The notes beneath the pieces were generated by a model. It saw nothing but the letters and a program-made list of their open reading frames with translations. It had not been told where the DNA came from and did no database searches. A DNA stretch of 34,526 nucleotides from Treponema sp. (lineage in GTDB: Bacteria > Spirochaetota > Spirochaetia > Treponematales > Breznakiellaceae), in assembly GCA_009778545.1 (NCBI GenBank), contig WRJO01000012.1, positions 1-34,526 of the forward strand. Direction: 5' to 3'. Shown here in pieces: positions 22,873 through 31,333 of the stretch; position 1 is the first letter of the stretch; every line of letters starts with the position of its first letter. The position numbers and the translations under genes are program-made.

Positions 22873-23636
22873 AAATAACCGTCCGCGATCTTTCGTTTGC
22901 CTACGCCGAACAAAAAATTCATGGCAAACATCTTTTTAATCATTTTAACGCCGATTTGGACGGGGGAGAGTCCGGCCGTCCGCTGGTTATCCTTGGAACA
23001 TCGGGCTGCGGAAAGACCACCCTCCTAAAAATCCTCAGCGGCCTGTTGCAGCCTCAGGGGGGGGAGATACATTTTTCCGGCGGAGAACCTTCCGGGGCAG
23101 ATGTTGCATCTGCCTTTATGTTTCAGGAGCCCCGGCTCCTGCCCTGGCTTACAGTGCGGCAGAACGTCAGCCTGCCCCTGGAAAAACGTTACGGCAAAGA
23201 AGGGGCCAAAGAGAGGGCGCAGCATTTTCTGTCTCTCGTTTCTTTGGATGACAAGGAAGATGCGTATCCTTCTGAACTTTCCGGCGGGCAGGCCCAGCGC
23301 GTTTCCATGGCCAGGGCATTTGCCTGGCCTTCTCCGGCGCTCTTTATGGACGAGCCTTTTCAGTCACTCGACATCCCCCTGCGGATTCACCTTATGGACC
23401 TCTGCCTCTCATTGCAGGAAAGCGAGAATCTGTCACAGAAAAACCGCTTGCTCATCGCCGTAACACACGATCCCCGGGAAGCGGTTTACCTTGGGGGACG
23501 GATCATCATTCTGGGAGGATCAGGCGAGGGCATTATTTTTGACAGGATTGTTAACCTTGGCTCTCGGGAAAGGGCTTATGGCAGCGCCACTGCGGGAGAA
23601 CTGGAAAGGGAATTGATTCTGCACATTACCAAATAA
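22869..23636 (+). CDS. ABC transporter ATP-binding protein (SsuB/TauB class)
   Basis: The 255-residue ATPase has Walker A (GTSGCGKTTLLK), a Q-loop (FQEPRLLPWLTV), the signature LSGGQAQRVSMARA, Walker B (ALFMDEPFQSLD) and the switch His (VTHDPREA). It energises the importer. The stop at 23636 is followed by a convergent small gene with only 16 nt between; no terminator hairpin is seen. Confidence 0.95.
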   Translation: MKITVRDLSFAYAEQKIHGKHLFNHFNADLDGGESGRPLVILGTSGCGKTTLLKILSGLLQPQGGEIHFSGGEPSGADVASAFMFQEPRLLPWLTVRQNVSLPLEKRYGKEGAKERAQHFLSLVSLDDKEDAYPSELSGGQAQRVSMARAFAWPSPALFMDEPFQSLDIPLRIHLMDLCLSLQESENLSQKNRLLIAVTHDPREAVYLGGRIIILGGSGEGIIFDRIVNLGSRERAYGSATAGELERELILHITK

Positions 23637-23652
23637 GCTAAAATCTGCCTTC

Positions 23653-23895
23653 TTAGTCCTTTGCAAAATATGCCTGGAAAAAAACATCCTCTGCTTCGAT
23701 GATCACTTTTCTAAGGTTTTCTTCCTTATTGGGGTCTGTTATCCATTTTTTCGCCAATTCAACGGGTATATATTTTAATGTCCCAACAAGCACCGGCCCC
23801 CTTTTTACAAAAGTGATAACCATTTCATTTTCTGTATTGAGACACGTTAAATTATTCAAATCCACATGCCAATGTCCGGCTACTTTCGCTTTCAT
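23653..23895 (-). CDS. Uncharacterised 80-residue protein
   Basis: The gene has a strong ribosome site (AAGGAG) 6 nt before ATG 23895 and an 80-codon frame. The protein (MKAKVAGHWHVDLNNLTCLN...) looks like a small cytoplasmic alpha/beta protein: several strands in the first half, then a helix with IIEAEDVFFQAYFAKD. There is no signal peptide, transmembrane segment or metal motif. I do not recognise the family. It lies downstream of the glycosyltransferase gene on the same strand, separated by a weak terminator-like hairpin, so it may be its own unit. Confidence 0.65.
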   Translation of the reverse strand: MKAKVAGHWHVDLNNLTCLNTENEMVITFVKRGPVLVGTLKYIPVELAKKWITDPNKEENLRKVIIEAEDVFFQAYFAKD

Positions 23896-23921
23896 TTAGT
23901 CTCCTTGATCTAAAAAATACG

Positions 23922-23941
23922 AAAAAAAGTGCCAGAAGGCA
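23922..23941 (-). terminator. Possible terminator of the glycosyltransferase gene
   Basis: Read leftward, TGCC-TTCT-GGCA is followed by C and seven T bases. The stem is only 4 bp, so it is weak. Its position 27 nt after the stop of the glycosyltransferase gene supports it. Confidence 0.45.
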
Positions 23942-23967
23942 AATGAATTCCGATATTATGTGTTATT

Positions 23968-25128
23968 TTATGCCGATTTTCTCATGCTGTACCGGCAATC
24001 TTTTTCAACTGCGTCAAGGTAAACATCGAAAAGCCCGTCAAAAATACAGTTCCAGTCCCGCGACAGGGCGGTTTGCCGGCCATTGCCGGCGAGCCGCGAT
24101 CGGAGGTTTTCATTTTCCATCATTAAGACAAGGTTATCCGCAAAAGCCTCCGCGTCTTCGGGTTCGCAGAGCAGGGCGTTGTCGTTATGCGAAAGAAAAT
24201 CTGTCACGCCGCCGCCTGCCACTGCTGCCACCGGCAGTCCCGACGCCATCGCTTCCAGAACCACATTGCCGAAGGTCTCCGTTCCCGACGGAAACGCGAA
24301 GCAATCCGCCGACGCGTACATCTGCGACAAATCGGCTCCCCGTTGGAATCCCGTACATACCGTGTTGGGCAGGCGGGCGTTATGGATTGTTTCGATGTAG
24401 GGACCGTCGCCGGTAAAAACAAAAACCGCCCGACCAGGGTAACGGCGTTCAATAGCGGCGGCGGCATGGAGCAGCATGTCAAGGCTTTTCTCAGCGGAAA
24501 GCCGCCCCACATAGAGAAACATAAATTTGCCGCCGCCCAGTGTTTTTCTCAGGGTTTCATCCCTGTGTCCGGGATTGAAGGTATCGGCGTCTATGCCCCT
24601 TGACCAGATGTCCAGGTTGCGGTACCCCTTGCGTAAAAGTTCCCCAAGGGTATGGCGCGAGGGGGCAAGCGTGCGTGCGGAGGAACGGTAAAACCAGGCA
24701 AGATAATTTTCCAAAACAGGCTGCATGAACTCAAGGTTGTGGTATTTCAGGTACTTGCAATAATCCGTGTGAAAACTCATTACCAGCGGAATGTTTCTCG
24801 ATTGCGCGTAACGCATGCCCCTGAAACCGATGCCAAATTCGGTGGTAACGTGAATTACGTCAGGCATAAAGTTATCGCATATTTCGTCTATCCCCCAAAA
24901 CGAGGGGAAGGCAAGGCGGCTCTTTGGTGAAATGGAAGTGGTAATTCCCTTAAAACGGTGAACCTTGCGATGCGAGGAATCGCAGTGGGGGTTTTGTCCG
25001 TCGTAATCGGGAGCAAAAACCAAATGGCGGACATTCTTCCCATCCAGGTAAGTTCCAAGTTTGGACAGGGTGTTGGTTACGCCGTTGACTTCCGGCGCAA
25101 AGGTATCGGTAAAATACGCAATCCTCAT
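23968..25128 (-). CDS. GT4-family glycosyltransferase (mannosyl/sulfoquinovosyltransferase-like)
   Basis: The 386-residue protein is a GT-B fold enzyme. The N-terminal acceptor half starts IAYFTDTFAPEVNGVTNTL. The donor half holds YVGRLSAEKSLDMLLHA and the sugar-nucleotide site FPSGTETFGNVVLEAMASGLPVAA, with the family's EX7E pattern. It resembles GDP-mannose- or UDP-sugar-dependent enzymes that glycosylate lipids (the SqdX/MgtA group). It is likely a cytoplasmic-face enzyme making an envelope glycolipid; donor and acceptor are not determined. A GGGAGG ribosome site precedes ATG 25128 and a TATAGT -10 lies further upstream. Confidence 0.92.
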   Translation of the reverse strand: MRIAYFTDTFAPEVNGVTNTLSKLGTYLDGKNVRHLVFAPDYDGQNPHCDSSHRKVHRFKGITTSISPKSRLAFPSFWGIDEICDNFMPDVIHVTTEFGIGFRGMRYAQSRNIPLVMSFHTDYCKYLKYHNLEFMQPVLENYLAWFYRSSARTLAPSRHTLGELLRKGYRNLDIWSRGIDADTFNPGHRDETLRKTLGGGKFMFLYVGRLSAEKSLDMLLHAAAAIERRYPGRAVFVFTGDGPYIETIHNARLPNTVCTGFQRGADLSQMYASADCFAFPSGTETFGNVVLEAMASGLPVAAVAGGGVTDFLSHNDNALLCEPEDAEAFADNLVLMMENENLRSRLAGNGRQTALSRDWNCIFDGLFDVYLDAVEKDCRYSMRKSA

Positions 25129-25252
25129 ACAGCAGCCTCCCTTGATAAAACTACTATATTGTCGTAATGCGATTGTTAAAAAATGTATAAAGAAACATTA
25201 TTTTTTGATTAAAAAAAAACCCGGGTAAAAACGTCATTTCGACACGAATCCA

Positions 25253-25261
25253 TGGTATACT
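25253..25261 (+). promoter_or_regulatory. Extended -10 before the acetogenesis cluster
   Basis: TGGTATACT fits TGN plus a -10 hexamer; no good -35 is visible. ATG 25272 lies 10 nt further on, without a ribosome site, so the leader would be only 3-4 nt. This would be the start of the RACo-MetF unit. Confidence 0.45.
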
Positions 25262-25271
25262 TTTGCAAGCT

Positions 25272-27197
25272 ATGGGTGAAAACCGCCGTATTCTGTTTAA
25301 ACTCGAAAGTACCGGCGCGGAACAAAGCGTTGATGTGCCGCCCGGCGAATCTTTGCTGGAAGCGGCGAAAAGGGCGGGCGTTGCCCTGGACGCGCCCTGC
25401 GGCGGCAGTGGAACCTGCGGCAAGTGCCGCATAAAAGTGCTTGCGGGCGATGTTAAAGGCGGGCAGTCGCGGCATATTGCGCCGCAGGAATTTGCCGACG
25501 GCTGGCGGCTTGCCTGCGAAAGCTATGCCGAATCGGACATTGCGGCGCTGGTTCCCGATACGGCCTCGGCCTGGCAGCGCTCGATCAGAGTGGACGGATC
25601 GGATTCGATCCGAGGAAACGCCGCTTTTCGGGAATTGCTCGGCGAGCTTGAAGCTATGGGACTTAAGCCCGATTCGGGACTCAGCCTGACGCGCCTTGCA
25701 TTGGACCCGCCCTCTATCGATAACCCGATGGCGGACCGGGAACGGCTGCTTCAAAAACTGGAAAGGCAGACGGGAATGCGGGCAGATGTTGCGCTGTACG
25801 CCCTTTGCAAGCTGCCGTCACTGCTGCGTCAGGCGGACTTTTCCGTTTGCTGCGTCTTGCGGCGAGAGACAGCGGGCCTTACCGTGCTGGACATTTTCCC
25901 CGGCGGCGCTGCACCGGTTATCGCCGGGCTTGCCGTCGACATCGGTACGACCACAGTTTCCGCGCTGCTGGTTAACCTTTTGTCGGGCGATATACTTGCA
26001 TCTGCTTCGGCGGGCAACGGCCAGATTCGTTACGGCGCCGACGTGATCAGCCGCATTATCGAAAGCGGAAAATCGGGCGGCCAAGAACGGCTGCGGCGGG
26101 CGGTAACCGACGAATGTCTCGTTCCCCTGATCGTCCGCCTCTGTGAAGCCGCCGCGATCCCCGGCGAACAGATTTACCGGGCCGCTATTGCGGCTAACAC
26201 CACCATGACCCACCTCTTCCTTGGCGTTGACCCCGCGTATGTGCGGCTTGAACCGTACACACCGGCCTTTTTTGAAAGCGGGCCGCTCTCCGCCGCCGCC
26301 CTTGGTCTGCCCCTGCACCCCGACGCGGAAGCGGCGATTGCTCCGGCGATTGGGAGCTATGTCGGCGGCGATATAACCTCGGGCGTATTCGCGTCGATGA
26401 TGTTCAAAAAGCCGGAAATTTCCCTGCTCATCGACCTGGGAACCAACGGAGAACTTGTCCTTGGCAATTCGGAATTCTTGATGAGCTGCGCCTGTTCCGC
26501 CGGGCCGGCTTTTGAGGGCGGGGACATTGGCTGCGGCATGAGGGCGACGGACGGGGCAATCGAAGCCTGTGCGGTTGACCGTAAAACAATGGCGCCGCAA
26601 TGTACCGTCATCGGCGGACAGAAACCGCTGGGGCTTTGCGGCTCCGGCCTGATCGACCTTATCGGCGAACTGTTCCGCTGCGGTATCATCAACGCCAGGG
26701 GCAAGTTCGTAAAAGAGGGGAATCGCATCCGCCGCGACGAGTGGGGCGGGGCGGCCTACATCGCCGCGTTTGCGGACGAGTCGGCGGACGGAAGGGAGAT
26801 TTGTCTTGGCGAGAGCGACATCGACAACTTTATCCGCGCGAAGGGCTCGATCTTTTCGGCGATACAGACCCTGCTTGCCTCGCTTGATTTTGATTATAGC
26901 GTGATCGAAAACGTATATGTTGCGGGCGGCATTGGCAGCGGCATCAACATGCGTAACGCGATACGGATAGGGATGCTGCCCAATCTTCCCGCCGAAAAAT
27001 TTAAGTATATAGGCAACAGTTCCCTGCACGGCGCGTATTCGATGCTGGTGTCTTCCGAGGCGGCGGCAATGATCGAACAAACCGGCAGGGGCATGACCTA
27101 TATCGAACTTTCAACCCATCCTGGCTACATGGATGAACTGGTGGCGGCGTGTTTTCTGCCCCATACCAACGGAGCGCTTTTTGAATACATCGAATAA
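25272..27197 (+). CDS. acsV: RACo-type corrinoid protein reductive activator (ASKHA ATPase)
   Basis: The 641-residue protein (ATG 25272; the track's TTG at 25263 adds three residues) has an N-terminal plant-type [2Fe-2S] domain with Cys43, Cys49, Cys52 and Cys82. A linker and a C-terminal ASKHA ATP-binding domain of the DUF4445 type follow (LAVDIGTTTVSALLVNL, IAANTTMTHLFLG, LLIDLGTNGELVLG, CGSGLIDLIGEL). In acetogens RACo uses ATP to reduce inactive Co(II) of the corrinoid iron-sulfur protein to Co(I). The acsCDE genes 4 kb downstream make AcsCD the likely partner. Other DUF4445 activators serve O-demethylases, but no such methyltransferase is seen here. It overlaps the DUF3786 gene by 17 nt. 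Confidence 0.92.
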   Translation: MGENRRILFKLESTGAEQSVDVPPGESLLEAAKRAGVALDAPCGGSGTCGKCRIKVLAGDVKGGQSRHIAPQEFADGWRLACESYAESDIAALVPDTASAWQRSIRVDGSDSIRGNAAFRELLGELEAMGLKPDSGLSLTRLALDPPSIDNPMADRERLLQKLERQTGMRADVALYALCKLPSLLRQADFSVCCVLRRETAGLTVLDIFPGGAAPVIAGLAVDIGTTTVSALLVNLLSGDILASASAGNGQIRYGADVISRIIESGKSGGQERLRRAVTDECLVPLIVRLCEAAAIPGEQIYRAAIAANTTMTHLFLGVDPAYVRLEPYTPAFFESGPLSAAALGLPLHPDAEAAIAPAIGSYVGGDITSGVFASMMFKKPEISLLIDLGTNGELVLGNSEFLMSCACSAGPAFEGGDIGCGMRATDGAIEACAVDRKTMAPQCTVIGGQKPLGLCGSGLIDLIGELFRCGIINARGKFVKEGNRIRRDEWGGAAYIAAFADESADGREICLGESDIDNFIRAKGSIFSAIQTLLASLDFDYSVIENVYVAGGIGSGINMRNAIRIGMLPNLPAEKFKYIGNSSLHGAYSMLVSSEAAAMIEQTGRGMTYIELSTHPGYMDELVAACFLPHTNGALFEYIE

Positions 27198-27798
27198 AAC
27201 CGAAATACCCCTGAGCTATTACCAGACAATTTATCAGAGCCTTGACCCCCTGGAAATAGCGCGTAAATGCAACCTGGAATTTAACGGCGGGGCCTTTAAT
27301 CTCCGGGTGATGGGAACGGAGTACCGTGTATCCCATCCCGAATTTGCCCTGCTGGACAATGATGGCAGCGAAGTTCATGAGGCTTACGAAAAAATTTTAT
27401 TCATCCGTTACCTTTGCGAAGGAAAATATTTCCCGTCGCAGGGAAAACAGTTGTCGTATAACGAGTTTCCCTGGGGGGCGTTGTACTATTCGAATTTCAA
27501 GGGGCGCTGTCTTAAGCGCTTTGCCAATACCTTTGGCAGGGACATTCCCGCCTTTGTTAAGATGATTGAACAAAACCCGCAGCTTCGTGCCGCCCCCCTG
27601 AAGATAGGAGATGCCGCTTACCGCCTGGAATTTTGCAGCGGCCTGTATGTCTCGCTGATACTCTGGCAGGCGGACGATGAGTTCTCCCCTTCGGCACAGA
27701 TTCTCTTTGATGACAATTTTGTGTTTGCCTTTACCGCAGAAGACCTTGCCGTAGTGGGGGAGGTTCTTGTCAACCGTCTAAAAAAACTGCTGGGGTAA
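27181..27798 (+). CDS. DUF3786 protein
   Basis: The ORF track starts at 27133 inside the upstream gene. TTG 27181, with GGAG 6 nt before it, is the better start and gives 205 residues. The protein (IPLSYYQTIYQSLDPLEIARKCNLEF...) resembles the DUF3786 family, soluble proteins that often sit in Wood-Ljungdahl or corrinoid gene clusters. Conserved-looking segments are GTEYRVSHPEF, FPWGALYYSNFKGR and LEFCSGLYVSLILWQADDEF. The biochemical role is not known; association with corrinoid or C1 metabolism is inferred from the neighbours. Overlap with acsV and a 20-nt gap to the MetV-RnfC gene place it in the same operon. Confidence 0.8.
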   Translation: MNTSNKTEIPLSYYQTIYQSLDPLEIARKCNLEFNGGAFNLRVMGTEYRVSHPEFALLDNDGSEVHEAYEKILFIRYLCEGKYFPSQGKQLSYNEFPWGALYYSNFKGRCLKRFANTFGRDIPAFVKMIEQNPQLRAAPLKIGDAAYRLEFCSGLYVSLILWQADDEFSPSAQILFDDNFVFAFTAEDLAVVGEVLVNRLKKLLG

Positions 27799-27818
27799 TA
27801 ACTGGAGGGACGATAGCA

Positions 27819-29786
27819 TTGGAAGATTACACCAAATTTCGCCTGAAGAAAAAGGATGAACTGGAGTCGTTTCTGGCGGATAAGGACAATATTTTTATCG
27901 TCGCGTGTAACAAGTGCTTCAGGGAATTCGAACTCGGCGGCGAACCGGAGTGCGGCGAGTTTCAGGCTATCGTCGAGGGACAGGGAAAGACCGTCGCGGG
28001 CAGCGTGAGCATCGACTTTTTGTGCAACAAAACCATGACGATGAAAAAGCTGCAGAATGTTTTACCGTCCGGGGCTGAAAGCGCCTTTGTCGTCTCATGC
28101 GGGCTGGGCATTCAGACCGTCGCCGGTTTTGCCGAGCTGCCGGTCTTTGCCGCCTGCGACTCGATTCCGTGTGACGGCAGCCACGGCATGGCGCTGACCA
28201 AACGCCGCTGCGATGCCTGCGGCCAGTGCTACCTGAACCTCACCGGCGGAATTTGCCCCATCGTAGACTGTTCCAAAAGCCTGATCAACGGACAGTGCGG
28301 GGGCTGCAAAAAAGGCAAGTGCGAAGTTGACAATAACAAGGACTGCGCCTGGGAGAATATCTACCGCAGACTGGAAAAGCAGGGCCGCCTGTCCGAGTGC
28401 CTGGATCGCCCCGCGTTTTTCCGTGACTATTCAAAATCCAACTTCGCCTTTGTTAACGGTTATGTGCAATCCATTCGCGAAAGCAGGCTCGACGGCTGCT
28501 ACGGCGGCATCCACCCCAGGGAACGCAAGGAGATCAGCGAAGGCATTGCGATAAAACCATTCCCCGCAGTCAGGCAGGTGGTTATTCCGCTGCACCAGCA
28601 CACGGGTTCTCCGGCGCTGCCGCTGGTTAAAACCGGCGACATGGTTCAAATGGGACAGAAGATCGGCGAAGCAGCCGGCATTGTCAGCGCGATGATACAC
28701 GCCAGCGTCAGCGGAAAAGTGGCGGCGGTAACAATGTGCCCTCACCCCATTACCGGCTTGGACGTGCTTTCGGTAATCATCGAAAATGACGGAAAGAACA
28801 CCGTACACGATTCGGTTAAACCCTGCGGTAATCTTGACGACCTCGGCGCGGAAGACATTGTTGCCATCGTGCGGGAAAAGGGCATAGTCGGCATGGGCGG
28901 CGCCGCCTTTCCCGCCAGCGTCAAGCTAAAGCCGTCGAAACCCATCGACACGGTGCTGCTCAACGGCTGCGAATGTGAGCCGCTGCTCACCGCCGATCAC
29001 CGGCTGATGCTGGAATACGCGGACGGGATAATCTTTGGCCTGGGGGCGCTGATCAAGGCGGTGAGCGCGGCGAAAGGGATCATCGTTATTGAGGACAACA
29101 AGCGCGATGCCATTGAATTAATGGAGTCTAAAATAGCGGACATTTCCAACATGGAAGTTGCCGTTGTAAAAACCAAGTACCCCCAGGGCGCGGAAAAGAT
29201 GCTGATCAAGCGCGTGATGAATCGCCATGTGCCATCGGGCGGCCTGCCCCTGGACGTGGGCTGCCTTGTCAGCAACGTGAGTACCGCAAAGGCAGTCAGC
29301 GACGCGATACAAACGGGAATGCCCCTTGTTGAGCGCGTGGTGACAGTCACCGGCGAGCGGATCGCCCGGCCGGGGAACTTTATCGTAAAGACAGGAACGG
29401 CGGTAAGGGACATTGTTGATTACTGCGGCGTTATTGACGATGACGTTACCATCAAGTTAGGCGGCCCCATGATGGGATTCGTGTGCGGAAACCTCGATGT
29501 GCCCGTCATCAAAGGCTGTAATGGAATCATCGCAATAGAGACTGCGGTTTTTCAGGCGGATTCCTGCATTAAATGCGGGCGCTGCGTGGATGTCTGCCCC
29601 ATGGAACTGCTGCCCCTGTACTACCCCAAATACTCCACGGAAGAAAATTGGCCCGCCATGAATGAAAAAAATGTCCGGGACTGTATTGAGTGCGGGTGCT
29701 GCCAATATATCTGTTCTTCAAAGATACCCCTGCTCTATTCGATTAAGGCAGGAAAGAAAGGCATCGCAGAGATGATGAGGAAATGA
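27819..29786 (+). CDS. MetV-RnfC fusion, methylenetetrahydrofolate reductase electron-input subunit
   Basis: The 655-residue protein joins two modules. Residues 1-205 are a MetV-type domain, Cys-rich (CNKC 30-33, CDACGQC 131-137, CPIVDC, CGGCKKGKC). Residues 225-655 are RnfC-like: a flavin/NADH segment EKGIVGMGGAAFP (354-364), NGCECEP (382-388) and two 4Fe-4S motifs (CIKCGRCVDVCP 583-594, CIECGCCQYIC 622-632). In Acetobacterium woodii separate MetV and RnfC2 proteins work with MetF so that NADH can supply the enzyme. Here the two are one chain. No rnfABDEG genes are adjacent, so this is not the membrane Rnf complex. TTG 27819 has TGGAGGGA upstream. The end is 1 nt from the second metV gene. 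Confidence 0.92.
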   Translation: MEDYTKFRLKKKDELESFLADKDNIFIVACNKCFREFELGGEPECGEFQAIVEGQGKTVAGSVSIDFLCNKTMTMKKLQNVLPSGAESAFVVSCGLGIQTVAGFAELPVFAACDSIPCDGSHGMALTKRRCDACGQCYLNLTGGICPIVDCSKSLINGQCGGCKKGKCEVDNNKDCAWENIYRRLEKQGRLSECLDRPAFFRDYSKSNFAFVNGYVQSIRESRLDGCYGGIHPRERKEISEGIAIKPFPAVRQVVIPLHQHTGSPALPLVKTGDMVQMGQKIGEAAGIVSAMIHASVSGKVAAVTMCPHPITGLDVLSVIIENDGKNTVHDSVKPCGNLDDLGAEDIVAIVREKGIVGMGGAAFPASVKLKPSKPIDTVLLNGCECEPLLTADHRLMLEYADGIIFGLGALIKAVSAAKGIIVIEDNKRDAIELMESKIADISNMEVAVVKTKYPQGAEKMLIKRVMNRHVPSGGLPLDVGCLVSNVSTAKAVSDAIQTGMPLVERVVTVTGERIARPGNFIVKTGTAVRDIVDYCGVIDDDVTIKLGGPMMGFVCGNLDVPVIKGCNGIIAIETAVFQADSCIKCGRCVDVCPMELLPLYYPKYSTEENWPAMNEKNVRDCIECGCCQYICSSKIPLLYSIKAGKKGIAEMMRK

Positions 29787-29787
29787 A

Positions 29788-30402
29788 ATGTTTATAACAG
29801 AATTAAAAGAAAAGGATTTAATACTGCCGCTGTTACAGGGAAAGACGGTGATAATCTGCTGCGAGGGCTGCAGGGAGGTTCATTTCCCCGATGAAGAAGC
29901 CGCCGCGCTGTGTAATGGTCTTCTCGGCAGCGGGAACGCCGAGGCCGCCGTTGTCACCGACTATATCTGCAACCCCGGCCATCTGCGCCTGCAGTTGGAA
30001 AAATATGCAGACAAGGTGGAGAGTGCGGACACGATACTGGTGTTTTCCTGCGGCGTCGGCGTACAGACCGCCGCCGAAAACTTCGAGGGAAAAAGAGTCC
30101 TCGCCGCCTGCGACAGCTATTCCCTGCCGGGTTTCCAGGGTCTGACTCCCCTGGAGTACGACTGCGATCAGTGCGGCGAATGTTATCTGAACAGCACCGG
30201 CGGCATCTGCCCGATCACCGCCTGCTCGAAAAGCCTGGTAAACGGACAGTGCGGCGGATCGAAAAACGGCAAGTGCGAGGTAGACGGCGAAATGGAATGT
30301 GGCTGGGAGAGGATATACCGGCGGCTTGAAAGGCTAGGCCGCCTGGACAGCCTGCAATATGCCGCAAAAATTCGCAATTACGCTGTGGAGGGGTTAACAT
30401 GA
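29788..30402 (+). CDS. metV: Stand-alone MetV, methylenetetrahydrofolate reductase zinc/Fe-S subunit
   Basis: The 204-residue protein is a complete MetV: CEGC (25-28), Cys61, FSCGVGVQ (C88), Cys108, CDQCGEC (126-132), CPITAC (141-146) and CGGSKNGKC (155-163). It has the usual MetV length and keeps the common GGS variant where the fused copy has GGC. MetV binds a metal cluster and is the obligate partner of acetogen MetF, relaying electrons to its flavin. It lies between the MetV-RnfC fusion and metF and overlaps metF by 4 nt (ATGA). A fused and a free MetV side by side suggest an enzyme with two MetV subunits in series. Confidence 0.94.
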   Translation: MFITELKEKDLILPLLQGKTVIICCEGCREVHFPDEEAAALCNGLLGSGNAEAAVVTDYICNPGHLRLQLEKYADKVESADTILVFSCGVGVQTAAENFEGKRVLAACDSYSLPGFQGLTPLEYDCDQCGECYLNSTGGICPITACSKSLVNGQCGGSKNGKCEVDGEMECGWERIYRRLERLGRLDSLQYAAKIRNYAVEGLT

Positions 30403-31283
30403 AAATTACCGAATTATTTAAGCGCGGCGAATTTGTTGTTACCGCCGAGATTGGCCCTCCCAAGGGTTTTCACATCGACCACCTGCTGGACGAGGCGGAC
30501 AAATATTTGAAGGACATTACGGCGGTAAACGTGACCGACAACCAGTCCTCGGTCATGCGCCTGGGCAGCCTTGCCACCTGCATATCGCTGAAGAACAGGG
30601 GCTTTACGCCGATCTTCCAGATAACCTGCCGCGACCGCAACCGCATTGCCCTTCAGTCCGACATTCTCAGCGCGGCGCTGTTCGGCATTGAAAATCTTTT
30701 GCTGCTAACCGGCGATCACACAAAGCTGGGCGACAACCCCCAGGCGAAACCCGTGTTCGACCTGGACTCCGTGTCGCTGATACACGCGGTAAAAACCCTG
30801 GAATCGGGCCGCGACCTTGGCGGGAACGAACTTGTGGGCGCGCCTCCATCTTTTGCGAAAGGCGCAGTCGTCTCGCCGTGCAGTGACTCCGTGGACGTGC
30901 AGTTGGCGAAGATGGAGCAGAAGGTCAAGGCGGGCGCTGAATACTTCCAGACCCAGGCCGTTTACGAAAGCGAAAAGTTTTTTCGCTTCATGGAAAGGGC
31001 GAAACAGTTTGACGTGCCGGTGCAGTTAGGCATCGTCATTCCCAAGTCTGCGGCAATGGCAAAATTTATGAACAACAACGTCGCCGGCATCAGCGTCCCG
31101 CAGGAAATGATCGACGAGTTGAACGCTGACAAGGAAAAGACCAAAGCCGGCATTACCGGCGTGGAAATTTCCGCCCGCATCATCCGCGAGTGCAAGGATC
31201 ACTGTCAGGGCGTGCACATTATGGCCCTTGGCTGGGAAAGCAAAGTGCCGGAGATTCTCAAGCTGGCGGGGATTACACAGTAA
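30399..31283 (+). CDS. metF: Methylenetetrahydrofolate reductase
   Basis: MetF reduces methylene-THF to methyl-THF, the last folate step of the methyl branch. The 294-residue TIM-barrel protein has typical segments: FVVTAEIGPPKG, AVNVTDNQSS, FQITCRDRNR, LLLLTGDH, GAEYFQTQAVY and LGIVIPKSA. It is the short, acetogen type without the C-terminal regulatory domain of eukaryotic enzymes. The ATG overlaps the end of metV by 4 nt. Placement after MetV-RnfC and MetV supports a multi-subunit enzyme. A new promoter follows before acsD. Confidence 0.96.
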   Translation: MKITELFKRGEFVVTAEIGPPKGFHIDHLLDEADKYLKDITAVNVTDNQSSVMRLGSLATCISLKNRGFTPIFQITCRDRNRIALQSDILSAALFGIENLLLLTGDHTKLGDNPQAKPVFDLDSVSLIHAVKTLESGRDLGGNELVGAPPSFAKGAVVSPCSDSVDVQLAKMEQKVKAGAEYFQTQAVYESEKFFRFMERAKQFDVPVQLGIVIPKSAAMAKFMNNNVAGISVPQEMIDELNADKEKTKAGITGVEISARIIRECKDHCQGVHIMALGWESKVPEILKLAGITQ

Positions 31284-31299
31284 CCTAAAACTAAAAACC

Positions 31300-31328
31300 T
31301 TGTGTTCCAGGCCGGTACAGGGTATAAT
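31300..31328 (+). promoter_or_regulatory. Promoter of the acsDCE genes
   Basis: TTGTGT (31300-31305), a 17-bp spacer and a perfect TATAAT (31323-31328) end 5 nt before ATG 31334. Transcription would begin at or beside the start codon. No ribosome site is present, so the message appears leaderless. Confidence 0.6.
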
Positions 31329-31333
31329 AAATC

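Noticed and set aside
25215-25227. A9 run followed by ACCCGGGT upstream of acsV as an operator
   Set aside because: The 8-bp palindrome is too short and has no second copy near other promoters in the window.
25818-27080. 420-residue minus-strand ORF opposite acsV
   Set aside because: Antisense shadow in GC-rich sequence; acsV has clear Fe-S and ASKHA motifs on the plus strand.
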